Source: Nitrosomonas sp. Nm51
Lineage (GTDB): Bacteria; Pseudomonadota; Gammaproteobacteria; Burkholderiales; Nitrosomonadaceae
Direction: 5' to 3'
Length of the DNA stretch: 48,756 bases
Assembly: GCF_900111165.1 (NCBI RefSeq)
Contig: NZ_FOGH01000021.1
Span: 1-48,756 of the forward strand
Positions 37,261 to 45,992 of this stretch are shown here, one piece after another. The notes below the pieces were generated by a model. It was not told where the DNA came from, did no database searches, and saw only the letters and a program-made list of their open reading frames with translations. Positions within the stretch are counted from its first letter, which is position 1, and every line of letters begins with the position of its first letter. The translations under genes and the position numbers were made by a program.

Positions 37261-38409
37261 ATGTCAGGAGAACGGTGGCGATACAAATATATTGCCGCGG
37301 CGGCAATAACGCTCTCGGTCACAGTTTCCGGTTGCAATTTGTTTCCAGAGCAAAAACAGATTGATTATAAATCTGCGAGTAAGATGCCGCCGCTCGAAGT
37401 GCCGCCTGACTTGATCGCGCCTGCTACCGATGAACGTTATTCCATACCCGGTGCGGTATCGGGCGGTACCACTTTTTCCTCATACAATAACGAACGTATC
37501 GCTCAACCCGGTACAGGCACATCTTCACTGTTGCCAATATCGGTGCAAAGCGTTCATATAGAGCGTGCAGGTACGCAGCGTTGGTTGGTTGTCCCTCAGT
37601 CGCCTGAGATCGTCTGGCCGATCGTAAAAGAATTCTGGCAGGAATTGGGTTTTCTCATCAAGCTGGAAATACCTGAAGCAGGCATTATGGAAACAGACTG
37701 GGCGGAAAACCGGGCAAAAATTCCGCAGGATTTTATTAGAAACATACTTTCTACTTTCCTGGATAGTTTCTATTCGTCGGCTGAACGCGATAAATTCCGT
37801 ACGCGGCTTGAACGTACCGAAATGGGGACGACAGAAGTCTATATCAGCCATCGTGGTATGGACGAAATCCTGGAGACAAGCGGTGCAAACCGTACAATCT
37901 GGCAGCCACGCCCAGCCGATCCAGATCTGGAAGCTGAGATGCTGGCGCGCTTGATGATGCGTTTTGGTGTTGAGGAAGAACGCGCCAGGACGGAATTGGC
38001 AAGCGCGAACGGCAATGTGCAGGAGAAAGCTTATATTGACAGAGAAAAAAGCGATGCGCTGATTGTTAATGAAGCATTTGATCGTGCATGGCGGCGTGTC
38101 GGTCTGGCGCTAGACCGTATCGGATTTACAGTTGAGGATCGTAATCGTGTGGACGGTATTTATTTTGTGCGCTACGTAAACCCGGAAACTGACAGCTATA
38201 AAAAAGGTGACGATGAAGGACTGTTGTCAGGTATTATGTTCTGGAGAGACAAGGACGATACAGACGCAAGAGCTGCCAAATACCATATACAGGTTAAGGA
38301 AACGGGTACCCGTACAAGTACGGTGACTATTTTGAACGAGGATAACACGCCGGTTCGTCCGGCAATTGCAGGCGGTATTCTGAAACTGCTGCACGAGCAG
38401 CTTAAGTGA
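37261..38409 (+). CDS. bamC: Outer membrane assembly lipoprotein BamC
   Basis: The protein has 382 residues from ATG 37261, chosen because AAGGAG lies just upstream and because a signal peptide with lipobox VSGC follows (Cys about 25). An upstream frame extension into dapA lacks these. The mature N-terminus has the family segment DYKSASKMPPLEVPPDLIAP (the BamD-binding lariat), followed by two helix-grip domains. It is a subunit of the BAM complex. The translational closeness to dapA is conserved in proteobacteria. Confidence 0.94.
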   Translation: MSGERWRYKYIAAAAITLSVTVSGCNLFPEQKQIDYKSASKMPPLEVPPDLIAPATDERYSIPGAVSGGTTFSSYNNERIAQPGTGTSSLLPISVQSVHIERAGTQRWLVVPQSPEIVWPIVKEFWQELGFLIKLEIPEAGIMETDWAENRAKIPQDFIRNILSTFLDSFYSSAERDKFRTRLERTEMGTTEVYISHRGMDEILETSGANRTIWQPRPADPDLEAEMLARLMMRFGVEEERARTELASANGNVQEKAYIDREKSDALIVNEAFDRAWRRVGLALDRIGFTVEDRNRVDGIYFVRYVNPETDSYKKGDDEGLLSGIMFWRDKDDTDARAAKYHIQVKETGTRTSTVTILNEDNTPVRPAIAGGILKLLHEQLK

Positions 38410-38532
38410 AAACTATCTTCAAAACCGGATAAACAGTTCCGATATCTGTTAACTGCCCACCCAAACAGAGCCAGTTGGCATAGAAGTGAAAATAATTGCC
38501 GAAACTGGCAATTGAAAAATAAATGAGAAAAT

Positions 38533-38558
38533 AAAAAACCGCCGACTGGCGGTTTTTT
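38533..38558. terminator. Bidirectional terminator between bamC and the small lipoprotein gene
   Basis: A perfect 11-bp stem, AAAAAACCGCC (38533-38543) and GGCGGTTTTTT (38548-38558), has loop GACT. It can end both bamC on the plus strand and the lipoprotein gene on the minus strand. Confidence 0.9.
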
Positions 38559-38561
38559 ATG

Positions 38562-38593
38562 ACGGCATCATATTTAATTAAATATGATGCCGT
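38562..38593. repeat. Perfect 32-base palindrome
   Basis: ACGGCATCATATTTAA at 38562-38577 is followed without a spacer by its exact reverse complement at 38578-38593. It lies between a terminator and the stop of the small lipoprotein gene. It may be an mRNA 3' stabilising hairpin or a protein-binding site. There is no U-run directly behind it. Confidence 0.8.
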
Positions 38594-38608
38594 TCATTAT
38601 GAAACTGC

Positions 38609-38755
38609 TTATTCGTTATTGCTTTTTGCAGCTTCTTCTTGAAGAATTCTTTCAAAATTCTCTTTCTCTTGTTCAGGTAATGCCTGACCCGGTCTACCAC
38701 CACATGCTGCTAAAAAGAAAGATGTTAATACCAAAACTAGAAAAGCTTGTTTCAT
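38609..38755 (-). CDS. 48-residue small lipoprotein
   Basis: The gene encodes 48 residues and was found by eye on the minus strand. The N-terminus MKQAFLVLVLTSFFLAAC is a type II signal peptide with lipobox LAAC (Cys 18). The mature part is only about 31 residues: GGRPGQALPEQEKENFERIL and so on, ending NNE. AGGGG is about 9 bases upstream of ATG 38753-38755. It resembles other tiny proteobacterial lipoproteins of the LptM type, which assist assembly of LptD, but the mature sequence is not diagnostic. Confidence 0.75.
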   Translation of the reverse strand: MKQAFLVLVLTSFFLAACGGRPGQALPEQEKENFERILQEEAAKSNNE

Positions 38756-38850
38756 TATTGAATTTCCCCTTGTAAAAAATTAAAAGTCAGAAAACGAATA
38801 AGTCTATACCGTCAATCTAAATCGTGTCAAACTTAACCGTTATCTCAGTA

Positions 38851-39019
38851 CTAAGGAGTCGTTCATAAATAACTGTAACACCTGGATCGCATCTGGCGGG
38901 CACACTGCGGCGTTGTTCGTCGTCGCCATAGCTTGTGTGCTATAACTCATCCTCCCGCCTTGCATTGCATCCCGCCAGACGCGCCCAATTGTCACACTTA
39001 TTTATTTGCGGCTCCTAAC
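38851..39019. repeat. Palindromic MITE-like element, second family
   Basis: Arms of about 49 bases, 38851-38900 (starting CTAAGGAGTCGTTCATAAAT) and 38971-39019 (ending TTATTTGCGGCTCCTAAC), are imperfect inverted repeats matching at roughly three quarters of positions. The inner ends are exact (TCTGGCGGG and CCCGCCAGA). The interior (38901-38970) holds smaller inverted repeats such as GCACAC and GTGTGC. No ORF is present. The form suggests a non-autonomous transposable element or a foldback RNA element. Confidence 0.75.
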
Positions 39020-39157
39020 GCATTTGCTGTTATATACAGATTGTGTTTTGATGGAAAGCGATATAGTTCTGTTGCCGTGCTAACGTGCTAAGTATAAATC
39101 TTTTAGTAACATGATACTACCCATACCGCGATTAATTTGATTTTAATATCGAGCTAT

Positions 39158-39238
39158 CTAGTACTCTATCAATATGATATTGCCGGATTCAGTGAGCTTG
39201 TCAGTGTGCCCGGCAATATCATATTGATAGAATACTAG
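39158..39238 (+). repeat. MITE-like element, copy D (81-bp internal deletion form)
   Basis: Two 29-base arms at 39158-39186 and 39210-39238, beginning CTAGTACTCTATCAATATGA, are inverted repeats with a single mismatch. Between them lie 23 bases (ATTCAGTGAGCTTGTCAGTG and three more) that match the left inner part of copy C. The element is thus the left end of the full element joined directly to its right arm. CTAG stands at both outer ends. Confidence 0.9.
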
Positions 39239-39239
39239 G

Positions 39240-39478
39240 ATGGAGGACAAGCCTGAAGATATTTTGTGTGAGCGTGTAGCCGGTCATGACAACCGGATCA
39301 GATGTTGGCTGCAAATCCCGCCGACCGGCATCAGTGTCATTATGTGAAAGCCAAGATAATCGCATTAGAGTATGAGTATTCGGACGGCAAATTAGCAACC
39401 CTGTACGGACCGCGCAAAATTACCAGCTACGATGAATCAGGACAAGAAATCAAGCACAATGAAATGCTGTTGCCTTAG
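39240..39478 (+). pseudogene. C-terminal transposase remnant, probably ISNCY-like
   Basis: A first frame, from ATG 39240, reads MEDKPEDILCERVAGHDN and then RIRCWLQIP. After a one-base deletion near 39325, a second frame continues ADRHQCHYVKAKI, ALEYEYSDGKLATLYGPRKI and a tail that ends at TAG 39476-39478. The two parts join smoothly and resemble the C-terminus of ISNCY-type transposases, by recall only. The fragment begins one base after repeat copy D, so the repeat may mark the break point. It is not functional. Confidence 0.6.
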
Positions 39479-39545
39479 TCCGCCGCCACGGAGAAGATTG
39501 GGATTGTAATGAAGGGAATTGTTCCTGGTGTTAATCCTAAATAAT

Positions 39546-39577
39546 AAACGGCTCCTGATAACGTATAGGAGCCGTTT
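39546..39577 (-). terminator. Terminator of the second small lipoprotein gene
   Basis: A 10-bp stem, AAACGGCTCC (39546-39555) and GGAGCCGTTT (39568-39577), has a 12-base loop. On the minus strand it is followed by TTTATTATTT. It lies 23 bases past the stop of the lipoprotein gene. Confidence 0.75.
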
Positions 39578-39599
39578 AAAAGTCAATCAACCAGTTATG

Positions 39600-39746
39600 C
39601 TACTTGCCGGCGGGAGCACCCAGTCTTTCACCGGATTCTGGATCTTCATACAAGCTAGGTGGATATTGTCCCGGTTTGCCTTCCTTCTCACTACAACCGA
39701 CTAAAAACAGTACCAGCAAGGCAGCTACAAATAAAGAGTATTTCAT
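39600..39746 (-). CDS. 48-residue small lipoprotein with KPGQYPP motif
   Basis: The gene encodes 48 residues. MKYSLFVAALLVLFLVGC is a type II signal peptide with lipobox LVGC (Cys 18). The mature part is SEKEGKPGQYPPSLYEDPES and a short tail ending APAGK. AGGAGA lies about 9 bases upstream of ATG 39744-39746 and a terminator follows. It has the same length and signal layout as the lipoprotein at 38609-38755, and both have a [K/R]PGQ motif soon after the Cys. Function is unknown. Confidence 0.75.
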   Translation of the reverse strand: MKYSLFVAALLVLFLVGCSEKEGKPGQYPPSLYEDPESGERLGAPAGK

Positions 39747-39911
39747 ATTTAAAATCTCCTATATTTTTAAAAATTATGACGAATTAGTTTTGTTAAACAG
39801 CTCTTATGTCCCTCGAACAACGAAAGACCATATTCTTAATACCAGATTAAAATAATACTGTCTAGTACCTTTTAAAAAGGTCGCTGAAAATTTTTTTGAA
39901 AGCAGTGGTAA

Positions 39912-41057
39912 TCAGGTATGTGATGCTATCTTAATAAATCCGCTAACATACCATTGGTAAAGAATTTTTCTGGATTCGTCATTCAGCTTGTCATTGAAAG
40001 AATTTTTCTGATGACAAACAAGTGTGCTCAACACTTTTTTTGTTGCTGGACTGACAGTGTAACTTTCACCGTTAAGGAAAATCTGCCTGCGGCCAGTCAG
40101 CATTCGACTCTTTAAGCTAAGCCGGAAATTTTTTTTGTGGATTGCAGAATTAAATGCATCAAATGATAACGGGCGCTTGGGCTGATTGAAAAATACATGT
40201 GCTTTTGGTTCGGTCAGGTAAATGCCGAGAAAGCTTTCCACATCTGCTGCGTTCCATTTGATTTTTTTTAAAATCTGCCGCGTCTGTTGCAGCATGTCGC
40301 GGTGAATTTCCCAAGGGTGAGCCTGGCGTTTCAAATCAGGGTCGCAATACCACCCGTCTGTTTCTTGGTGATCCTGAAGATACATAAGAAACTGGTCGAT
40401 CAATTCCTGATGACTGGGCGCTCGAAAACCGATCGAATAGGTCATGCAGGCATCTACGGCAATTCCATGATGGGCATAATTCGGCGGCAGGTATAACATA
40501 TCGCCCGGTTCCAGAATCCATGACTGTTCCGCATTGAAATGCTGCAGAATTTTTACCGGTGCGTCGGGGACGAGTTGATTGTCGTAATTTGCAGCGATTT
40601 CCCAGCGTCTGCGGCCAAAACCTTGCAGCAGAAAAACATCGTAGGAATCATAATGAGGTCCGATACCGCCGCCGGTTGGCGCGTAGCTGACCATCAGGTC
40701 GTCCAGGCGCGCGTACGGAATAAATCCGAATTTCAACAATAAATTATTGGCGGAGGGTAACCAGTGATTGACGTCTTGCACCAGAAAAGACCATGTATTT
40801 TCAGTTGAATTCGGGAAGTCGCGGGAGTTCAGGGGGCCGTGTTTTAGTAGCCACTGCCCATCTTTCTGAATTACCAGGCGCGACTGTACGTCATCGTTGC
40901 CGGCAAGCTGAATCAGCTCCTTGTGTGACAATAATCCCTGAAATCCCGGCATGGCATTGCGAACCAGCAACGGTTTCTTCTGCCAGTATTGCTGCAGAAA
41001 TGTACCGGGTGTCAGACTGCCCAGCGAAATAAAGGACGTGTCTGGGTTAGTAACCAT
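39912..41057 (-). CDS. roxA: Ribosomal protein L16 arginine hydroxylase-like JmjC/cupin oxygenase
   Basis: The protein has 381 residues from ATG 41055-41057, preceded by GGAAAA and overlapping the msrA 3' end by 11 bases. An earlier frame start inside msrA lacks support. The JmjC fold shows the iron triad HxD (GPHYDSYDVFLLQ) and the distal His in LPPNYAHHG. The C-terminal winged-helix region is typical of YcfD/RoxA, a 2-oxoglutarate oxygenase that hydroxylates an Arg of L16. The link to methionine sulphoxide repair upstream suggests oxygen-related regulation. Confidence 0.88.
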   Translation of the reverse strand: MVTNPDTSFISLGSLTPGTFLQQYWQKKPLLVRNAMPGFQGLLSHKELIQLAGNDDVQSRLVIQKDGQWLLKHGPLNSRDFPNSTENTWSFLVQDVNHWLPSANNLLLKFGFIPYARLDDLMVSYAPTGGGIGPHYDSYDVFLLQGFGRRRWEIAANYDNQLVPDAPVKILQHFNAEQSWILEPGDMLYLPPNYAHHGIAVDACMTYSIGFRAPSHQELIDQFLMYLQDHQETDGWYCDPDLKRQAHPWEIHRDMLQQTRQILKKIKWNAADVESFLGIYLTEPKAHVFFNQPKRPLSFDAFNSAIHKKNFRLSLKSRMLTGRRQIFLNGESYTVSPATKKVLSTLVCHQKNSFNDKLNDESRKILYQWYVSGFIKIASHT

Positions 41058-41709
41058 TTTTCCAAATCTGTTGCAGGCGGTCATCGCGTCCGCAATTATT
41101 GCGATAATAGCTGTAGCGCAGCGGATTTTTCAAATAATAATCCTGATGGTATTCTTCGGCAGCGTAAAACTGTGTGGCCGGTAAGATTTCGGTTACAACA
41201 GGTTGCGTAAAACGGCCGCTTGCCTCCAGTGCAGCTTTTGAAGCTTCGGCTATTGTCTGTTGTTCGGGGTTTAGGTAAAAAATGGCGCTGCGGTACTGCG
41301 GGCCGATGTCGCAGAACTGGCCGTCTTCAAATACAGGATCAATCGTGGGCCAGAAAGCTTCCAGCAGTTCCGCATAGCTGGTGACGGTTTTGTCGAATTC
41401 AATCCTGACCGCTTCCACGTGTCCTGTGTTTCCAGTAACGACTTGTTTGTAGGTCGGGTTGTCAACCGTGCCGCCAATGAATCCGGATGTTGTAGAAATC
41501 ACGCCGGGTACTTTGTCAAAGTCCGATTCAGTGCACCAGAAGCAACCGCCTGCAAAAATTGCGGTATCCAGGTCTTCTTCAGATACAGTGAGTGTGCTGG
41601 ATTTTTGTATACTGTTGTTGCTGGTCTGCTGGCAAGCTGTTGCCAAAAATACAAGAATAAATGCAAAGACAGCTGTGGTTCTGAAAAAATAATTGTGTTC
41701 CGGGAGCAT
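41047..41709 (-). CDS. msrA: Peptide methionine sulphoxide reductase MsrA, exported lipoprotein form
   Basis: The protein has 220 residues. Catalytic Cys lies in GGCFWCTESDF; HVEAV and EYHQDYY are also standard. Unlike cytoplasmic MsrA it has an N-terminal signal with lipobox ATAC (Cys 26), so it should act in the periplasm as a lipoprotein. AGGAGG lies 5 bases before the ATG. It is 9 bases downstream of msrB and overlaps roxA, making a three-gene operon. Confidence 0.93.
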   Translation of the reverse strand: MLPEHNYFFRTTAVFAFILVFLATACQQTSNNSIQKSSTLTVSEEDLDTAIFAGGCFWCTESDFDKVPGVISTTSGFIGGTVDNPTYKQVVTGNTGHVEAVRIEFDKTVTSYAELLEAFWPTIDPVFEDGQFCDIGPQYRSAIFYLNPEQQTIAEASKAALEASGRFTQPVVTEILPATQFYAAEEYHQDYYLKNPLRYSYYRNNCGRDDRLQQIWKNGY

Positions 41710-41718
41710 CTTGTCCTC

Positions 41719-42237
41719 CTATCCTCTCAATGGTGGTAACGATTCCGTGTGTACGATAAATTTTAATGCCAGCCCGTTATTGCACCAGCGTTCACCACGT
41801 GGCTTGGGGCCGTCATTGAAAACATGCCCTTGATGTCCGCCGCAACGTGCGCAATGGTATTCGGTACGTGGAATAATGAGTTTGAAATCCTTTTTGGTGC
41901 CGACATGTGTTGCAATCGGTTGCGTGAAGCTCGGCCATCCGGTGCCGCTGTCATATTTATGTCGACTCTCGAATAATGGTAAATAACAGGCTGCACAGAT
42001 GTAAGTGCCTTCACGTGATTCGTGGTTTAGCTTGCTGCTGCCAGGCGGCTCGGTATGTTCCTCGAACAAAATTTTGTAAGCCTCCGGCGAAATCAACTCG
42101 CGCCATGCTGTATGTGGCTTTTTTAAACGTTCGACTGCTGCAGGGGCTATTGCCAGCGCCTGTTCAGTGGGATAAAAAAAAGCCAAAGGCGCGGTTGCGG
42201 TCACGCCCATGCCAATGAGAAAGTTTCGTCTATTCAT
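41719..42237 (-). CDS. msrB: Peptide methionine sulphoxide reductase MsrB, probable Tat-exported
   Basis: The protein has 172 residues. The N-terminus MNRRNFLIGMGVTATAPLAF is a twin-arginine signal. The mature enzyme has zinc ligands CAAC and CARC, the GTGWPSF segment, and catalytic Cys in RWCNN. It reduces the R-form of methionine sulphoxide. Together with exported MsrA downstream it forms a periplasmic repair pair, distinct from the cytoplasmic forms. Confidence 0.93.
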   Translation of the reverse strand: MNRRNFLIGMGVTATAPLAFFYPTEQALAIAPAAVERLKKPHTAWRELISPEAYKILFEEHTEPPGSSKLNHESREGTYICAACYLPLFESRHKYDSGTGWPSFTQPIATHVGTKKDFKLIIPRTEYHCARCGGHQGHVFNDGPKPRGERWCNNGLALKFIVHTESLPPLRG

Positions 42238-42559
42238 GTTTTGCCTCCATTGCTGCTATATGCGGATGTTCGTTGAATACACTACGCGAAATTAATTGTG
42301 AAGTACATACTGTCTAAAAGCACAGTATCGGTTACAAAGTAGTAAGCGCAGTAGTTAGGTATGACCGGCTGGGGGCTTATTATGTTTTTGTCTTTGACAG
42401 AACAAAATGAATTGAGTTGTATTGTTGTATATCACCGCCGGGTAGGATCACTAGCAGCGGTAAAACCCGGTTTCAGTACATTCATACCTGCAGACTTAAA
42501 GCTAAATCCTGTATCATCACGGTTTAGAATTATCAATTTTTTTATGCTTACATGATTAC
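42238..42559. promoter_or_regulatory. Intergenic region with a candidate accA promoter
   Basis: This divergent gap between msrB and accA is about 320 bases. TTGACA at 42394-42399, an 18-base spacer and TGTATT at 42418-42423 form a plausible sigma-70 promoter about 135 bases upstream of accA. The long leader after it has no obvious attenuator or riboswitch. A small plus-strand frame here has no ribosome binding site and is not called. Confidence 0.4.
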
Positions 42560-43528
42560 ATGAAAATTACTTTTCTGGATTTTGAGCAGAGTATTGCAGA
42601 GTTTGAAACAAAAATCGAAGAACTGCGTTTCGCTCAGGAAGATTCCGCACTGGATATTTCCGCGGAAATTGACCGGTTAAAAGCAAAAAGTGAGGCGTTG
42701 ACCAAGAGTATTTACGCAAAACTGACACCCTGGCAGATTTCACAGGTTGCAAGGCATCCGCAGCGCCCCTATGCGTCAGATTATATTGAGCATATTTTTA
42801 CCAATTTTGAAGAGTTGCACGGCGACCGTAATTTTGCCGACGACCATGCTATTGTTGGCGGATTGGCACGTTTTAACGGCCAGACAGTAATGGTGCTGGG
42901 CCATCAGAAAGGGCGCGATACACGTGAGAAAATTCATCGGAATTTCGGCATGCCCAAACCTGAAGGATATCGCAAGGCGCTGCGTTTGATGCGTTTGGCC
43001 GAAAAATTTTCCATACCGCTGATTACCTTTATTGATACGCCCGGTGCATATCCCGGTATAGACGCGGAAGAACGCGGACAATCCGAGGCAATCGGGAAAA
43101 ATCTTTATGTAATGGCCGAACTCAATGTACCGATTGTCTGTATCGTGATTGGTGAAGGCGGATCTGGCGGTGCACTGGCGATCGCAGTCGGCGATATGGT
43201 TCACATGCTCCAATATGCTACATACTCGGTTATATCGCCCGAAGGTTGCGCGTCGATACTTTGGAAAAGCGCCGACAAGGCGCCTGATGCAGCGGAAATT
43301 ATGGGTATTACAGCTGAACGGCTCAAAGCTGCGCATTTGATTGACAGTATTATTCCCGAGCCGCTCGGTGGCGCGCATCGGGACTATCCGGCCATGATGC
43401 AATCGGTGAAAGCCGTGATTCAAGAGTCTCTCAGAAAACTGCAGGGCTATTCCGGCGATACACTCATTGAGAAGCGTATAGAACGATTGATGCTGTATGG
43501 TTCATTCAAGGAGGAAAAAGTCGAATAA
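42560..43528 (+). CDS. accA: Acetyl-CoA carboxylase carboxyltransferase alpha subunit
   Basis: The protein has 322 residues, the usual length. With AccD it transfers the carboxyl group from biotin to acetyl-CoA in fatty-acid synthesis. The crotonase-fold hallmarks are [19 protein letters not shown] and [17 protein letters not shown], with [14 protein letters not shown]. The start [16 protein letters not shown] matches the family N-terminus. It overlaps the tilS start by 32 bases, the typical accA-tilS arrangement of betaproteobacteria. Confidence 0.97.
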   Translation: MKITFLDFEQSIAEFETKIEELRFAQEDSALDISAEIDRLKAKSEALTKSIYAKLTPWQISQVARHPQRPYASDYIEHIFTNFEELHGDRNFADDHAIVGGLARFNGQTVMVLGHQKGRDTREKIHRNFGMPKPEGYRKALRLMRLAEKFSIPLITFIDTPGAYPGIDAEERGQSEAIGKNLYVMAELNVPIVCIVIGEGGSGGALAIAVGDMVHMLQYATYSVISPEGCASILWKSADKAPDAAEIMGITAERLKAAHLIDSIIPEPLGGAHRDYPAMMQSVKAVIQESLRKLQGYSGDTLIEKRIERLMLYGSFKEEKVE

Positions 43529-44876
43529 TCCGGATTGTCTGGTTGACGATGTTAAAGCCGTACTTCAGGTGTATGTCAAACAGGGCGATCACTTGATTGT
43601 CGGGCTGAGTGGCGGTGTTGATTCAATCGTGCTGCTGGATATACTGTCGACCGTTTCCAGACAAATGCGGCTGGCGCTGTCGGCGGCTCATGTGAATCAT
43701 GGAATCAGCCGGCATAGCGTAGCATGGAGTCATTTTTGCTGTCGGCAATGTTACGCCTACGGTATTCCCGTTTCCGTTAGGTACGCGAAGGTAAAAAATA
43801 AGCCGGGCTCGAGTCTTGAAGCTGTTGCGCGGGAAAAACGATACGGTGTTTTCAGCCGCTTACCAGGGGATTATCTGGTGCTGGCCCAGCATCAGGATGA
43901 TCAGGCGGAAACATTGTTACTGCAATTGCTTCGCGGAGCGGGCGTCAGGGGGTTGAGTGCCATGCCCGTTGTCCGTAAACAGACTGTCAGTGCAGCGCCG
44001 TCGATTTTAAGACCGCTGCTTAATATTTCCCGCGCTGATATTCTGGCCTATGCACGCCAGCGCGGGCTCGACTGGATTCATGATGAAAGCAATGACGACT
44101 GCAGCTTCAACCGCAATTTCCTTCGCCATGCGTTGTTGCCGGTTTTAAACAATCGCTATCCAGCTTATGCCAAAACGCTGCAGCGAACCAGCCAACATAT
44201 GGCCGAGGCATCTCAGTTACTTGACGAATTGGCTGAAGTAGACGCGCAAAATTGCGTAATTGCCGGTAATTTGTATATTCCGGCTTTGCGCAAATTAAAT
44301 CGGCCACGTGCAAAAAACCTACTGCGTTATCTTCTGCACGAACACAATATTCCGTTGCCCAGTACGGTTAAACTTGATGAAATATTGAATCAACTACGCT
44401 ATGCTAAAAAAGACGCGCAGCTGCGGGTGACGGTTGGCGATGCTGAGGTTCGTTGTTTCAAAGACTATATGTATATTCTGCTCCAACAAAAACGGTCACC
44501 AAAGCATCTGCAACGCAGATGGCAGGGCGAGCCAAGTGTGCGGCTGACGGAATTGGGCGGGGTGCTGCGTTTTGTATCAGTGCAAGGCCAAGGGCTAAGT
44601 GCGCACAAGTTAAGGCAATCCCCGGTGTTCATTAAAGTGCGCGAGGGTGGAGAGTATTTTATGCCCGATTGTAAACGGCCGCGGCGCAGTTTAAAAAATT
44701 TACTGCAGGAAGCATCTATTCCACCGTGGCAGCGGTTTGCGTTACCGTTATTATTTTGCGGTGAAAAGCTGGCATGGGTGCCTGGCATTGGCACGGATTG
44801 CGCGCTACAGGCTGCGTCCGGTGAAATGGGAATTGTGCCGGAGTGGCGGCTTGGAAATTTCGATTTTGGCAACTAA
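43497..44876 (+). CDS. tilS: tRNA(Ile)-lysidine synthetase
   Basis: The protein has 459 residues. It modifies the wobble C of the AUA-reading tRNA(Ile) to lysidine. The PP-loop SGGVDS is at 38-43, followed by AHVNHGI and [16 protein letters not shown]. The N-terminal ATPase domain and the C-terminal TilS domains are complete. The only in-frame start before the PP-loop is ATG 43497, inside accA. An AGGAGG lies just downstream of it and cannot serve it, so the start is somewhat unusual. Confidence 0.93.
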   Translation: MVHSRRKKSNNPDCLVDDVKAVLQVYVKQGDHLIVGLSGGVDSIVLLDILSTVSRQMRLALSAAHVNHGISRHSVAWSHFCCRQCYAYGIPVSVRYAKVKNKPGSSLEAVAREKRYGVFSRLPGDYLVLAQHQDDQAETLLLQLLRGAGVRGLSAMPVVRKQTVSAAPSILRPLLNISRADILAYARQRGLDWIHDESNDDCSFNRNFLRHALLPVLNNRYPAYAKTLQRTSQHMAEASQLLDELAEVDAQNCVIAGNLYIPALRKLNRPRAKNLLRYLLHEHNIPLPSTVKLDEILNQLRYAKKDAQLRVTVGDAEVRCFKDYMYILLQQKRSPKHLQRRWQGEPSVRLTELGGVLRFVSVQGQGLSAHKLRQSPVFIKVREGGEYFMPDCKRPRRSLKNLLQEASIPPWQRFALPLLFCGEKLAWVPGIGTDCALQAASGEMGIVPEWRLGNFDFGN

Positions 44877-44906
44877 TTTCTATCATCGTTATTGTAGGCA
44901 CATCTT

Positions 44907-45992
44907 ATGATTTTAGTGACCGGTGGTGCGGGCTTTATCGGATCAAACTTCATTCTGGATTGGCTGGCGCAATCGGATGAAACCGTTATTAATCTGGACA
45001 AATTGACATATGCAGGCAACTTGCAGAATCTGGTTTCCTTGTCGGGTGACAGCCGGTATCATTTTGTGCGGGGTGATATCGGTAATCAAGAACTGGTATC
45101 AGGACTGCTTGCGCAGTATCAGCCCAGAGCGGTGGTCAATTTGGCTGCTGAAAGCCATGTCGACCGGTCAATTCACGGGCCGGAAGCATTTATCCAAACC
45201 AATATTGTGGGTACATTCCGATTGCTGGACGCCGTTCGCGTGTACTGGCTTGCACTCGATGAGCCGGCAAAAAGCAATTTCCGTTTTTTGCATGTTTCAA
45301 CTGATGAAGTTTTCGGTTCTTTGGAAGCGGATGCGCCAGCCTTCACCGAAACGCACCGTTATCAGCCGAGTAGTCCGTATTCCGCCAGTAAGGCATCAAG
45401 CGATCACTTGGTCAATGCGTATTACAAAACGCACGGTCTGCCGACGCTGGTCACCAGTTGCTCAAATAATTACGGACCTTATCAGTTTCCTGAGAAACTG
45501 ATTCCGCTTATGATCGCTAATGCTCTGTCCGGGAAGCCATTGCCTGTTTATGGCGATGGCAGACAAATACGCGACTGGCTTTACGTGTTGGATCATTGCA
45601 GTGCGTTACGCCGTGTACTGGAAGCCGGAAAGCCTGGTGAAGCATATAATATCGGTGGCTGGAACGAAAAACCCAATATCGATATTGTCCATACCATCTG
45701 TACCTTATTGCAGGAGTCGGTTGAAACATCCCGGTCTGCTGACTATCGCAGCCTGATTACATACGTTACCGATCGCCCGGGTCATGATACCCGTTATGCC
45801 ATTGATGCTCAAAAAATCGAACGCGAATTGAACTGGAAGCCCGGCGAAACATTCGAATCCGGTATTCGCAAGACGGTGCAATGGTATCTGGACAATCAGG
45901 GCTGGATTGCCAATGTTCAGACCGGGGATTATCGCCTGTGGATAGAAAAAAACTACACCCGGAGTGTTTATGAAAATACTGCTGTTCGGTAA
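44907..45992 (+). CDS. rfbB: dTDP-glucose 4,6-dehydratase
   Basis: The protein has 361 residues. It is a short-chain dehydrogenase-type enzyme: GGAGFIG (6-12) binds NAD, T132-D133-E134 are catalytic, and Y158-x3-K162 completes the site. It makes dTDP-4-keto-6-deoxyglucose, the second step to dTDP-rhamnose. It overlaps rfbD by 23 bases. The partners rfbA and rfbC are not next to it in this window. Confidence 0.95.
   Translation: MILVTGGAGFIGSNFILDWLAQSDETVINLDKLTYAGNLQNLVSLSGDSRYHFVRGDIGNQELVSGLLAQYQPRAVVNLAAESHVDRSIHGPEAFIQTNIVGTFRLLDAVRVYWLALDEPAKSNFRFLHVSTDEVFGSLEADAPAFTETHRYQPSSPYSASKASSDHLVNAYYKTHGLPTLVTSCSNNYGPYQFPEKLIPLMIANALSGKPLPVYGDGRQIRDWLYVLDHCSALRRVLEAGKPGEAYNIGGWNEKPNIDIVHTICTLLQESVETSRSADYRSLITYVTDRPGHDTRYAIDAQKIERELNWKPGETFESGIRKTVQWYLDNQGWIANVQTGDYRLWIEKNYTRSVYENTAVR

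Noticed and set aside
42361..42555. A 64-residue ORF upstream of accA
   Set aside because: It has no ribosome binding site, the product has no signal or family pattern, and it overlaps the probable accA promoter.
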